Shown: one piece after another, positions 1-13,500 of the stretch
Layout: the number at the start of each line of letters is the position of its first letter
How positions within the stretch are numbered: the first letter of the stretch is position 1
DNA from: Apostichopus japonicus
Lineage: Eukaryota > Echinodermata > Holothuroidea > Aspidochirotida > Stichopodidae
Reading direction: 5' to 3'
Length of the DNA: 64,000 bases
NCBI RefSeq assembly: GCF_037975245.1
Contig: NC_092572.1
Location: 436,001-500,000, forward strand
The notes under the pieces: model-generated
The model's database searches: none
What the model saw: the letters and a program-made list of their open reading frames with translations, nothing else
What the model was told of the DNA's origin: nothing
Made by a program: the position numbers and the translations under genes

Positions 1-1370
1 GTCAAATGATAGTCTGCTAAGAGCATGCAAGCTGAGGCATATCCCCTGTCAAATGATAGTCTGCTAGGAGCATGCAAGCTGAGGCATATCCCCTGTCAAA
101 TGCTAGTCTGCTAAGAGCATGCAAGCTGAGGCATATCCCCTGTCAAATGCTAGTCTGCTAAGAGCATGCAAGCTGAGGCATATCCCCTGTCAAATGCTAG
201 TCTGCTAAGAGCATGCAAACTGAGGCATATCCCCTGTCAAATGATAGTCTGCTAAGAGCATGCAAACTGAGGCATATCCCCTGTCAAATGCTAGTCTGCT
301 AAGAGCATGCAAACTGAGGCATATCCCCTGTCAAATGCTAGTCTGCTATGAGCATGCAAACTGAGGCATATCCAATGTCAAATGCTAGTCTGCTAAGAGC
401 ATGCAAACTGAGGCATATCCAATGTCAAATGCTAGTCTGCTAAGAGCATGCAAACTGAGGCATATCCCCTGTCAAATGCTAGTCTGCTAAGAGCATGCAA
501 ACTGAGGCATATCCAATGTCAAATGCTAGTCTGCTAAGAGCATGCAAACTGAGGCATATCCCCTGTCAAATGCTAGTCTGCTAAGAGCATGCAAACTGAG
601 GCATATCCCCTGTCAAATGCTAGTCTGCTAAGAGCATGCAAACTGAGGCATATCCCCTGTCAAATGCTAGTCTGCTAAGAGCATGCAAACTGAGGCATAT
701 CCGATGTGAAATGCTAGTCTGCTAGGAGCATGGAAGCTGAAGAATATCCCCTGTCAAATGCTAGTCTGCTAGGAGCATGCAAACTGAGGCATATACCCTG
801 TCAAATGCTAGTCTGCTAAGAGCATGCAAACTGAGGCATATCCCCTGTCAAATGCTAGTCTGCTAAGAGCATGCAAACTGAGGCATATACCCTGTCAAAT
901 GCTAGTCTGCTAAGAGCATGCAAACTGAGGCATATCCCCTGTCAAATGCTAGTCTGCTAAGAGCATGCAAACTGAGGCATATTCCCTGTCAAATGCTAGT
1001 CTGCTAAGAGCATGCAAGCTGAGGCATATCCCCTGTCAAATGCTAGTCTGCTAAGAGCATGCAAACTGAGGCATATCCCCTGTCAAATGCTAGTCTGCTA
1101 AGAGCATGCAAGCTGAGGCATATCCCCTGTCAAATGCTAGTCTGCTAAGAGCATGCAAGCTGAGGCATATCCCCTGTCAAATGCTAGTCTGCTAAGAGCA
1201 TGCAAACTGAGGCATATTCCCTGTCAAATGCTAGTCTGCTAAGAGCATGCAAACTGAGGCATATCCCCTGTCAAATGCTAGTCTGCTAAGAGCATGCAAA
1301 CTGAGGCATATTCCCTGTCAAATGCTAGTCTGCTATGATCATGCAAACTGAGGCATATCCAATGTGAAAT
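1..1370. repeat. 47-bp minisatellite, about 29 copies
   Basis: A regular 47-bp unit beginning tgtcaaatgctagtctgc runs from the window start to about 1370, with scattered substitutions (aagctgag/aaactgag, cccc/caat). It sits in the intron upstream of the first visible exon and ends about 50 bp before that exon's acceptor. It probably continues left of the window. No ORF or exon border is visible in it. Confidence 0.95.
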
Positions 1371-1422
1371 GATAGTCTAACATTTCTCTTCATGTCTTTT
1401 TAATATTGTTTTGTTTGCACAG

Positions 1423-1552
1423 CCCATTTGTCGAGCTGAGACCCTGCATGAGTTGTCACGTATTGTTGGTCAGCCGCTGTATTTCTTTAACTGCTCACAG
1501 AATATGGATGCCATCATGTTGGGTGACATCTTCAGAGGACTTGCTAGTACAG
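1423..1552 (+). CDS. DNHD1: Exon 1: AAA1 P-loop remnant
   Basis: The acceptor is a T-rich tract ending tttgcacag; the donor is CAG|GTTAGT. The exon encodes PICRAETLHELSRIVGQPLY and then FFNCSQNMDAIMLGDIFRGL. It aligns with the dynein AAA1 stretch GKTETVKDL...VFNCSDGLDY...GRFFSGLA. At the Walker A position the family GKT is C-R-A, so lysine and threonine are both replaced. The exon ends in phase 1. Confidence 0.93.
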
Positions 1553-4500
1553 GTTAGTATAGTTATCAGCACAACATTGCATGCTATATATAGCAACCAG
1601 ATACAGGTTAGTATAGTTATCAGCACAACACTGTATGCTATGTAGCAACCAGATACATGTAGTATACTTATCTGCACAACACTGCATGCTATGTAGAAAC
1701 CAGATACAGGTTAGTATAGTTATCTGCACAACACTGCATGCTATGTAGCAACCAGATACAGGTTAGTAAAGTTACCGGCACAACACTGTATGCTATATAG
1801 ACAACCATATATGATATATTTATATTTAGCAATCACAATATTTACCTATATTTATGTGTGATATATTTAGTAATGATCACATGTTCCATATATCTGCTGC
1901 TGATTCCCTCTTTCCATTCAGGAGCCTGGATTTGCCTCAACAATCTTAACTACATCCCAGCACCAGCTCTCAGCATCTTCTCTCAGCTACTCCAGTCCTA
2001 TCAGGAAGCTCTGCAAGCCAAAACCACAGTTATGACTTTCCCTCTTCAAGGAGAAGAAATAACCCTGCATGCTAATGGTGCCTGCTTTGCTACTCTTGAC
2101 AGTCAAGTTAGGGCTCCCTCTATGTCCACAGTTGACCATGTTGTATGGTTGGAGTCTGCTGTGTCACGATTGCCGAGGGATGTAGCTGATATGTTTAGAG
2201 TGGTAGCTGTGATCAATCCTGATTTAAAGATAGCCTTGGAGGTTATGCTGTTGAGTCAAGGTAAGGTACTTTACTCAGAACATTAAATTATGCAGTGGTG
2301 CTATGCTGTTAAGTCAAGGTAGCTCAAATGCCCTGGAAGGGATCCCTTCTAGTGAAGTAACTAGATGGCTATGAAAGGGATCCCTTCTAGTGAAGTAACT
2401 AGATAACTATGGAAGGGATCTCTTCTAGTGAAGTAACCAGATGGCTATTGAAGTCACTCTATCACAATTCCTGGAGTAAATAGAGCTTAACCTCTTCAGA
2501 TATTTCATAATCTCCTTTGCTTGCAATCCGTGGCAAAGTAATTCATGTTTATAATGTAATTCATTTTTTTTTGTAGGATTTGCTCAGTCAGCTGATGTCT
2601 CAAGAAGGCTGATTTCTCTAAGAGAAATGTTCACCAGTTTGCTTCCTGCTGCTGTACAGAGTACCTCAGAGTGCTGTCAGCTAGGTATGATCACCGTCAT
2701 GTGTGTGACGTATGTACAGAGTACCTCAGAGTGCGGTCAGCTAGGTATGATCACCGTCATGTGTGTGACGTATGTACAGAGTACCTCAGAGTGCTGTCAG
2801 CTAGGTATGATCACTGTCATGTGTGTGACGTATGTACAGAGTACCTCAGAGTGCGGTCAGCTGGGTATGATCACCGTCATGTGTGTGACGTATGTACAGA
2901 GTACCTCAGAGTGCTGTCAGCTAAGTATGATCACCGTCATGTGTGTGACGAATGTACAGAGTACCTCAGAGTGCGGTCAGCTAGGTATGATCACCGTCAT
3001 GTGTGTGACGTATGTACAGAGTACCTCAGAGTGGTGTCAGCTGGGTATGATCACCGTCATGTGTGTGACGTATGTACAGAGTACCTCAGAGTGGTGTCAG
3101 CTGGGTATGATCACTGTCATGTGTGTGACGTATGTACAGAGTACCTCAGAGTGGTGTCAGCTGGGTATGATCACCGTCATGTGTGTGACGTATGTACAGA
3201 GTACCTCAGAGTGGTGTCAGCTGGGTATGATCACCGTCATGTGTGTGACGTATGTACAGAGTACCTCAGAGTGCGGTCAGCTAGGTATGATCACCGTCAT
3301 GTGTGTGACGTATGTACAGAGTACCTCAGAGTGCTGTCAGCTAGGTATGATCACCGTCATGTGTGTGACGTATGTACAGAGTACCTCGGAGTGCTGTCAA
3401 CTAGGTATGATCACTGTCATGTGTGTGACTTATGTACAGAGTACCCCAGAGTGCTGTCAGCTAGGTATGATCACCGTCATGTGTGTGACTTATTTCTACA
3501 TTCCTTGTCTGGACGTTATGGTCATGAGTTATCACATCTTCAGTCATCTTGTGCTGTGTCAGCATGGCTTATTTACTTCTGAATATCTCACTGAACAGTG
3601 ACAAAATAAATACTATATTCTACAAAATGAATTCGTGTAATAAAATTCACACAGTTGCACATTCAAGTTAATATCTCAGCCTAAAGTAGTTCTCTTGCTT
3701 GTTAATTTCTGTAGGTGACTTTGATGAAAGCCATGGTTGGACACCTCACACCCTCCATCTGGTTGTCACAGAGGCTGGGGCCATCTTGGATAAACTTATA
3801 GTTGAACACAATACCTTGGAGGAGGAGAAAAGTAAGCTGATATAGAAGATTATTATCTAATTGATAACTCAAGGTAGAATACTTGTACAAGATGTGGTTA
3901 TTAATACCACCAGAGTTGTCAAGCTTTTAAATTGTTTGTAATTATTTTCTGTTGATTTAGTAATTAGACTGCTAACCTGATATTTGACTGATGAACAAAG
4001 TTTGTTAATTGCATTAATTAATGACAGTGACACATGTAATATCATCCTTGTTTAGATTTGATGAGACAGAACAAAGATTCAGAGAATAACAACAATAACC
4101 AGAGACAAGGAGAAGCAGAGTTCTTGAAGAAAGAAGACCTCATGGAGGAGGGAGCAACAGCAGAAAATGAAGAACAAGAAGAAATAGGAGGTATGATGTT
4201 TACTCTGGCTTATAAAGAACAAATCATACATTGTCAAGGATATGAAGATATATGGGTAAATATTGGTTTATCTCTCGTTGTGAAGGAAAATATTAAACCA
4301 GTATTGTTCCCTACAAGAATAAAGTCAAATTTTGTGCCGGTGTACATTATGATAGGTCAGTATACATACTGTGCCATACTATATCAAGTTCTTGCCGCAA
4401 ATGAAATGCATACCTTGTGAAATTTGTCGACATCTCGGGTATATATGCATTTGTTGTTGCAATTAATCGTGTTTGCAGTTAGTTTCCAGTCGGTGTATGC

Positions 4501-7500
4501 AATATTAATCGAATCCATGAAATATAGCTTAATAAAGCTTAATAAAGTTAATAGCTTTATCGAAATATTTCCTCAACCGACTCCGCACGTTTACGTCACA
4601 GGGTGACCTGCAGTCACGTGAGCGCTTAGAAATTTTTGCCTAAAGAGCAGATTCCTTGTCCAAAAGTGCTATGTTTGATTAAGTTTACTGAGTCCGTAAA
4701 GAAAATAAAACAATGTGCCATACATCAATGGAAAGGTACAAGTGTAAACATTCATTGTGACATAATTTTGAACAGATAAGATGAAGTCGAAGAACCACCA
4801 GCTATGCCTTTAAATGAGCTATGTTTATGCATTACTTGCTATGTTACTATGTTTATGCATTACTTGCTATGTTACTGTGTTCATGCATTTCTTACTATGT
4901 AACTGTGTTTATGCATTACTTACTATGTTACTGTGTTCATGCATTACTTGCCATGTTACTGTGTTGATGTCTTACTTACTATGTTACTGTGTTAATGCAT
5001 TACTTGCTATGTTACTGTGTTTATGCATTACTTGCTATGTTACTATGTTTATGCATTACTTGCTATGTTACTGTGTTCATGCATTTCTTACTATGTAACT
5101 GTGTTTATGCATTACTTACTATGTTACTGTGTTCATGCATTACTTGCCATGTTACTGTGTTGATGTCTTACTTACTATGTTACTGTGTTAATGCATTACT
5201 TGCTATGTTACTGTGTTTATGCATTACTTGCTATGTTACTATGTTCATGCATTACTTGCTATGTTACTGTGTTCATGCATTACTTGCTATGTTACTATGT
5301 TTATGCATTACTTACTATGTTACTATGTTTATGTCTTACTTACTATGATTCTTGTTCTTATGATTGTTGACAGATTCAGAAGATATCCCCTCCAGCTTCC
5401 TCCAGCTTGAATACAAAGCTATTGTGACTGCTGTAAGGAACACTTACATGCCTCGTCTCCATGGTAGTGATGCTGAGATGTTTGCTGGTATGGTGGAGGA
5501 TGTCTTCCCTGATGTAGGAGTACCATTGATGTTTGGAGGGAAACATGACCCAACAGATACAAGAAAAGGTAATTTTATATAACCAGGGAGGTTCTTGAAT
5601 CATACTGTTAGCAACATTAGTCTTCATATTGCTAAGCATATTATGACTTGTCTCTGTGATTGGTTGGATGTATAATTGATATCCAAAATGTATTACTTTT
5701 GGAGAGATTTGGGTGAATGCAAAATTAAAGAAAATATTAAGGAAAAAAAAACCTGTTTTGAACCTGTTTTAATGGTTTATTTCAATCCACATGTTACCTG
5801 TAGCCGTTATTTATAAAACAGAAGGAAAAAAACAAAACCACACAATTCATAGGACAGGAATACTATGAATAGCTCAACAGGAATACTATGAATAGCTCAA
5901 CAGGAATACTATGAATAGCTCAACAGGAATACTATGAATAGCTCAACAGGAATACTATGAATAGCTCAACAGGAATACTATGAATAGCTCAACAGGAATA
6001 CTATGAATAGCTCAACAGGAATACTATGAATAGATTTTCTCAGATATTATGAAACTAGTTTATATTTGGTGCTATTGTTAGAATGTTGAAATCCTTAGAA
6101 AAGGACTGCTTAGAAAAGGACTATGTAGAATATTAGTTATCAGTAAGATGATATGATCTGTAGAGTTTATTGATGAAACAACTCTTTGTCATTCTACAGA
6201 GAAACCCGAATTAAATGTTCCTTTAGCTAGTATTCATCCCGCTGCTGGACACAATGCCCAGGTCCCTGTGGCAGGAGGCAGTGACACACAGGCCCTTGAG
6301 GATATAGAAGCTGCCATTGCAGTGGCCAGCCATCAACTGGGTCTCTTGCCAGCTGTGGCCTTCCAGAGTAGAGTTGCTCAACTGGCCCAACTCATGGACA
6401 CCCACCAAACTGTGAGTATTGGTTACAGGTCAAATTTACCAGCAAGTAATCAATTGTTCTTGTACCTTGGAGGATGTGCTCCCTAATTTCCAGTAGATTT
6501 TGTGGCCCTTCATGGAACTTAATAATTATGCAATGTTTATTTCTGTCCCTAAACTTTTACAAAAAGAACTATTAGTTCAAATACAGAATATTAAGAGAAA
6601 GGTTATTGCAGGCTATTACAAAAACACTGCCATTGTCTGATAGGATTTATAACAGTCAGTGTGTAGTGTGTATTAAGTGTAATGCAGTAGGGACCATAGT
6701 GTGTATTTAGTGTACATCTGTGTAATGCAGTAGGGACCATAGTGTGTATTTAGTGTACTGCAGTAGGGCCATAGTGTATATTTAGTGTACATCTGTGTAA
6801 TGCAGTAGGGACCATAGTGTGTATTTAGTGTGCATCTGTGTAATGCAGTAGGGACCATAGTGTGTATTTAGTGTGCATCTGTGTAATGTAGTAGGAACCA
6901 TAGTGTGTATTTAGTGTACATCTGTGTAATGCAGTAGGGACCATAGTGTGTATTTAGTGTGCCTCTGTTATGCAGTAGGGACCATAGTGTGTATTTAGTG
7001 TATCTGTGTAATGCAGTAGGGACCATAGTGTGTATTTAGTGTACATCTGTGTAATGCAGTAGGGACCGTAGTGTGTATTTAGTGTGCATCTGTGTAATGC
7101 AGTAGGGACCATAGTGTGTATTTAGTGTACATCTGTGTAATGCAGTAGGGACCATAGTGTGTATTTAGTGTATCTGTGTAATGCAGTAGGGACCATAGTG
7201 TGTATTTAGTGTACATCTGTGTAATGCAGTAGGGACCATAGTGTGTATTTAGTGTATCTGTGTAATGCAGTAGGGACCATAGTGTGTATTTAGTGTACGT
7301 CTGTGTAATGCAGTAGGGACCGTAGTGTGTATTTAGTGTGCATCTGTGTAATGCAGTAGGGACCATAGTGTGTATATTAAGTGTACATCTGTGTAATGCA
7401 GTAGGGACCGTAGTGTGTATTTAGTGTGCATCTGTGTAATGCAGTAGGGACCATAGTGTGTATTTAGTGTACATCTGTGTAATGCAGTAGGGACCATAGT

Positions 7501-10500
7501 GTGTATTTAGTGTACATCTGTGTAATGCAGTAGGGACCATAGTGTGTATTTAGTGTATCTGTGTAATGCAGTAGGGACCATAGTGTGTATTTAGTGTACA
7601 TCTGTATAATGCAGTAGGAACCATAGTGTGTATATTTAGTGTACATCTGTGTAATGCAGTAGGGACCGTAGTGTGTATTTAGTGTACATCTGTGTAATGC
7701 AGTAGGGACCATAGTGTGTATATTTAGTGTGCATCTGTGTAATGCAGTAGGAACCATAGTGTGTATTTAGTGTACCTCTGTAATGCAGTAGGGACTATAG
7801 TGTGTATTTAGTGTACATCCGTGTAATGCAGTAGGGACCATAGTGTGTATTTAGTGTACATCTGTGTAATGCAGTAGGGACCATAGTGTGTATTTAGTGT
7901 ATCTGTGTAATGCAGTAGGGACCATAGTGTGTATTTAGTGTACATCTGTGTAATGCAGTAGGGACCATAGTGTGTATTTAGTGTACATCTGTGTAATGCA
8001 GTAGGGACCATAGTGTGTATTTAGTGTGCATCTGTGTAATGCAGTAGGGACCATAGTGTGTATATTAAGTGTACATCTGTGTAATGCAGTAGGGACCGTA
8101 GTGTGTATTTAGTGTGCATCTGTGTAATGCAGTAGGGACCATAGTGTGTATTTAGTGTACCTCTGTTATGCAGTAGGGACCATAGTGTGTATTTAGTGTA
8201 TCTGTGTAATGCAGTAGGGACTATAGTGTGTATTTAGTGTACCTCTGTGTAATGCAGTAGGAACCATAGTGTGTATTTAGTGTATCTGTGTAATGCAGTA
8301 GGGACCATAGTGTGTATTTAGTGTGCATCTGTGTAATGCAGTAGGGACCATAGTGTGTATTTAGTGTATCTGTGTAATGCAGTAGGAACCATGGTGTGTA
8401 TTTAGTGTGCATCTGTGTAATGCAGTAGGGACCATAGTGTGTATTTAGTGTACATCTGTGTAATGCAGTAGGGACCATAGTGTGTATTTAGTGTATCTGT
8501 GTAATGCAGTAGGAACCATGGTATGTATTTAGTGTGCATCTGTGTAATGCAGTAGGGACCATAGTGTGTATTTAGTGTACATCTGTGTAATGCAGTAGGG
8601 ACCGTAGTGTGTATTTAGTGTGCATCTGTGTAATGCAGTAGGGACCATAGTGTGTATTTAGTGTACATCTGTGTAATGCAGTAGGGACCATAGTGTGTAT
8701 TAAGTGTACATCTGTGTAATGCAGTAGGGACCATAGTGTGTATTAAGTGTACATCTGTGTAATGCAGTAGGGACCATAGTGTGTATTTAGTGTATCTGTG
8801 TAATGCAGTAGGAACCATGGTGTGTATTTAGTGTGCATCTGTGTAATGCAGTAGGGACCATAGTGTGTATTTAGTGTACATCTGTGTAATGCAGTAGGGA
8901 CCATAGTGTGTATTTAGTGTATCTGTGTAATGCAGTAGGAACCATGGTGTGTATTTAGTGTGCATCTGTGTAATGCAGTAGGGACCATAGTGTGTATTTA
9001 GTGTACATCTGTGTAATGCAGTAGGGACCGTAGTGTGTATTTAGTGTGCATCTGTGTAATGCAGTAGGGACCATAGTGTGTATTTAGTGTACATCTGTGT
9101 AATGCAGTAGGGACCATAGTGTGTATTAAGTGTACATCTGTGTAATGCAGTAGGGACCATAGTGTGTATTAAGTGTACATCTGTGTAATGCAGTAGGGAC
9201 CATAGTGTGTATTAAGTGTACATCTGTGTAATGCAGTAGGGACCATAGTGTGTATTTAGTGTATCTGTGTAATGCAGTAGGAACCATGGTGTGTATTTAG
9301 TGTACATCTGTGTAATGCAGTAGGAACCATGGTGTGTATTTAGTGTACATCTGTGTAATGCAGTAGGGACCATAGTGTATATTTAGTGTATCTGTGTAAT
9401 GCAGTAGGGCCATAGTGTTTATTTAGTGTACATCTGTGTATATATGTAATATACAATATCAATACCTATATCAATATATAATACAGTATCAATATAATAC
9501 AATATCACTGATATATGAATATATACAATATCTATACTATATCAATATACAATATCTATATTATATAAATATATATATACAATATCTATAATATATCAAT
9601 ACAATAATACAGTATCAATATAATTAAGTCTGTCACATAGTCTAAGAATGATGGTAAAAGGCCTAAGATTTTATATAAATATCATGCTTTTGAAAATTTT
9701 GGGGTCCAATGTTTCAACACTCTTCCTCCACATGTTCATTGTTGTTTATCTCTTAACATTTTTAAAAGTCACCTCAAAACTCATTTATTCAAAACAGCTA
9801 TAAATGTCTAAAATTTGTAAGTTTTGTCATTTTGATAATAGTTTAGAAGTTCATAGTTTGTAATAGCGCCTATGAACATTGTATTGATGGATATGATAGC
9901 ACTTTATAAATATGGTTTTATTATTATGATTACTATAATACTAAATTTATATATACTTCAAGGAATGATTATTTATTTTGATCTTGTTGCCTTCTATTAA
10001 TGTTAGGTGGTTGTAGTTGGTCCACCTGGCTGTGGTAAGACCGAGAGTATCAAGACCGTTCTGTCTGCTCACGGTGAGATGGGTAAACTAGTCAAATCAT
10101 ACAGAGTCTACACACAGTCTGTGGAATCTCAAGAACTCCTGGGATACCCTGATCCAGAAACAAGGTAATATATAATAACAACACATTAGGCAGGGCCATC
10201 ATTATAGGCAGTGCATCATATGCAAAAAGAGAACATTGCCTTTAGGGGCTGTACTCATGGTGAGATGGGTAAACTAGTCAAATCATACAGAGTCTACACA
10301 CAGTCTGTGGAATCTCAAGAACTCCTGGGATACCCTGATCCAGAAACAAGGTAATATATAATAACAACACATTAGGCAGGGCCATCATTATAGGCAGTGT
10401 ATCATATGCATAAAGAGAACATTGCCTTTAGGGGCTGTACTCATGGTGAGATGGGTAAACTAGTCAAATCATACAGAGTCTGCACACAGTCTGTGGAATC

Positions 10501-13500
10501 TCAAGAACTCCTGGGATACCCTGATCCAGAAACAAGGTAATATATAATAACAACACATTAGGCAGGGCCATCATTATAGGCAGTGTATCATATGCAAAAA
10601 GAGAACATTGCCTTTAGGGGCTGTACTCATGGTGAGATGGGTAAAATAGTCAAATCATACAGAGTCTACACACAGTCTGTGGAATCTCAAGAACTCCTGG
10701 GATATTCTGATCCAGAAACAAGGTAATACATAATAACAACACATTAGGCAGGGCCATCATTATAGGCAGTGTATCATATGCAAAAAGAGAACATTGCCTT
10801 TAGGGGCTGTACTCATGGTGAGATGGGTAAACTAGTCAAATCATACAGAGTCTACACACAGTCTGTGGAATCTCAAGAACTCCTGGGATATTCTGATCCA
10901 GAAACAAGGTAATACATAATAACAACACATTAGGTAGGGCCATCATTATAGGCAGTGTATCATATGCAAAAAGAGAACATTGCCTTTAGGGGCTGTACTC
11001 ATGGTGAGATGGGTAAACTAGTCAAATCATACAGAGTCTGCACACAGTCTGTGGAATCTCAAGAACTCCTGGGATACCCTGATCCAGAAACAAGGTAATA
11101 TATAATAACAACACATTAGGCAGGGCCATCATTATAGGCAGTGTATCATATGCAAAAAGAGAACATTGCCTTTAGGGGCTGTACTCATGGTGAGATGGGT
11201 AAAATAGTCAAATCATACAGAGTCTACACACAGTCTGTGGAATCTCAAGAACTCCTGGGATATTCTGATCCAGAAACAAGGTAATACATAATAACAACAC
11301 ATTAGGCAGGGCCATCATTATAGGCAGTGTATCATATGCAAAAAGAGAACATTGCCTTTAGGGGCTGTACTCATGGTGAGATGGGTAAACTAGTCAAATC
11401 ATACAGAGTCTACACACAGTCTGTGGAATCTCAAGAACTCCTGGGATATTCTGATCCAGAAACAAGGTAATACATAATAACAACACATTAGGCAGGGCCA
11501 TCATTATAGGCAGTGCAGCATGTGCCTGTAGTGACTGTACTCCATACATCAGGTTGTGAAGAAATTAAATGTAGGTTAAGTAATTGTCAGTTGCTTGACC
11601 AGCACAATTGAAGGACGGATCTCTTGTTATTGGTTTGCTACCACACAATATAATATCAGGAAGAGTGATACCTCTGTTTAGTTCAACACTGCTGACAGTA
11701 AACTGTAACTAATTAATCCAAAGTTTTAGGTGACAAATAATGATCGTTTAACTGATTTCCATAGGGAATGGAAGGATGGACTATTCACTACTTTACTAAG
11801 GAAACTCAGCCTGGTTCCCAGCAATGGTTTCATAGATGCCAATCCACAGATGAAAGTACTACACCTAGATGGCGAGGTGAGTAACTACTCTAGGAGATCA
11901 ATTATTTCTCAATATGTAATTAACACTCTGGCATTTATTGAGAGAATAGTGCCTAACACTGCATTATTTAAAACTGGTCTTTAACCAGCCTGTAGTGCCT
12001 AACACTGCATTATTTATAATTGGTCTTTAACCAGCCTGTAGTTTCTGACACTGCATTATTTATAATTGGTCTTTAACCAGCCTGTAGTTTCTGACACTGC
12101 ATTATTTATAACTGGTCTTTTATCCAGCCTGTAGTGCCTAACACTGCATTATTTATAATTGGTCTTTAACCAGCCTGTAGTTTCTGACACTGCATTATTT
12201 ATAACTGGTCTTTAACCAGCCTGTAGTTTCTGACACTGCATTATTTATAACTGGTCTTTTATCCAGCCTGTAGTTTCTGACGATGCATTATTTAAAACTG
12301 GTCTTTAACCAGCCTGTAGTTTCTGACACTGCATTATTTATAACTGGTCTTTAACCAGCCTGTAGTTTCTGACACTGCATTATTTATAACTGGTCTTTTA
12401 TCCAGCCTGTAGTGCCTAACACTGCATTATTTAAAACTGGTCTTTAACCAGCCTGTAGTTTCTGACGATGCATTATTTAAAACTGGTCTTTTATCCCGCC
12501 TGTAGTTTCTGACATAACATTATTTATAATTGTTCTTTTATCCAGCCTGTAGTTTCTGACATAACATTATTTATAATTGTTCTTTTATCCAGCCTGTAGT
12601 TTTTGACACTGCATTATTTAAAACTGGTCTTTAACCAGCCTGTAGTTTCTGACATAACATTATTTATAATTGGTCTTTTATCCAGCCTGTAGTGTCTGAC
12701 ACTGTATTATTTAAAACTGGTCTTTTATCCAGCCTGTATTTTTTGACACTGCATTATTTAAAACTGGTCTTTTATCCCGCCTGTAGTTTCTGACATAACA
12801 TTATTTATAATTGTTCTTTTATCCAGCCTGTAGTTTTTGACATAACATTATTTACATTTTGTCATTTATCCAGCCTGTAGTTTTTGACATAGCAGTATTT
12901 AAAATTGATCTTTTCCTACATGTAGTGTCTGACACCACATTATATCAAATTGATCTTTAATCCAGCCTGTAGTGTCTGACACTGCAATATTTTAAATGTA
13001 TCTTTTATCCAGCCTCTAGGTTCTTATTTAAATTAGGTCTTTTATCCAGCCTGTAGTTTCTGACACTGTACAATTTGAATTTGGTCTTTTATCCAGCCTG
13101 TAGTGTCTGACACTGTATTATTTAAAACTGGTCTTTTATCCAGCCTGTATTTTTTGACACTGCATTATTTAAAACTGGTCTTTTATCCCGCCTGTAGTTT
13201 CTGACATAACATTATTTATAATTGTTCTTTTATCCAGCCTGTAGTTTCTGACATAACATTATTTACATTTTGTCATTTATCCAGCCTGTAATTTCTGACA
13301 TAGCAGTATTTAAAATTGATCTTTTTCCTACATGTAGTGTCTGACACCACATTATATCAAATTGATCTTTAATCCAGCCTGTAGTGTCTGACACTGCAAT
13401 ATTTTAAATGTATCTTTTATCCAGCCTCTAGGTTCTTATTTAAATTAGGTCTTTTATCCAGCCTGTAGTTTCTGACACTGTACAATTTGAATTTGGTCTT

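Noticed and set aside
1-1370. CRISPR-like array
   Set aside because: The 47-bp units are contiguous, with no unique spacers, and the window is plainly eukaryotic with spliceosomal introns.
2627-3601. Independent gene for a 324-residue repeat protein
   Set aside because: The frame starts inside exon 3 of the dynein gene and is made of copied exon end and intron; there is no promoter or separate start evidence. It is kept only as a possible exon extension.
4371-4723. Mobile element bounded by the direct repeat gtgccatac
   Set aside because: The 9-bp match is short, and no inverted ends, tail or coding remnant could be seen between the copies.
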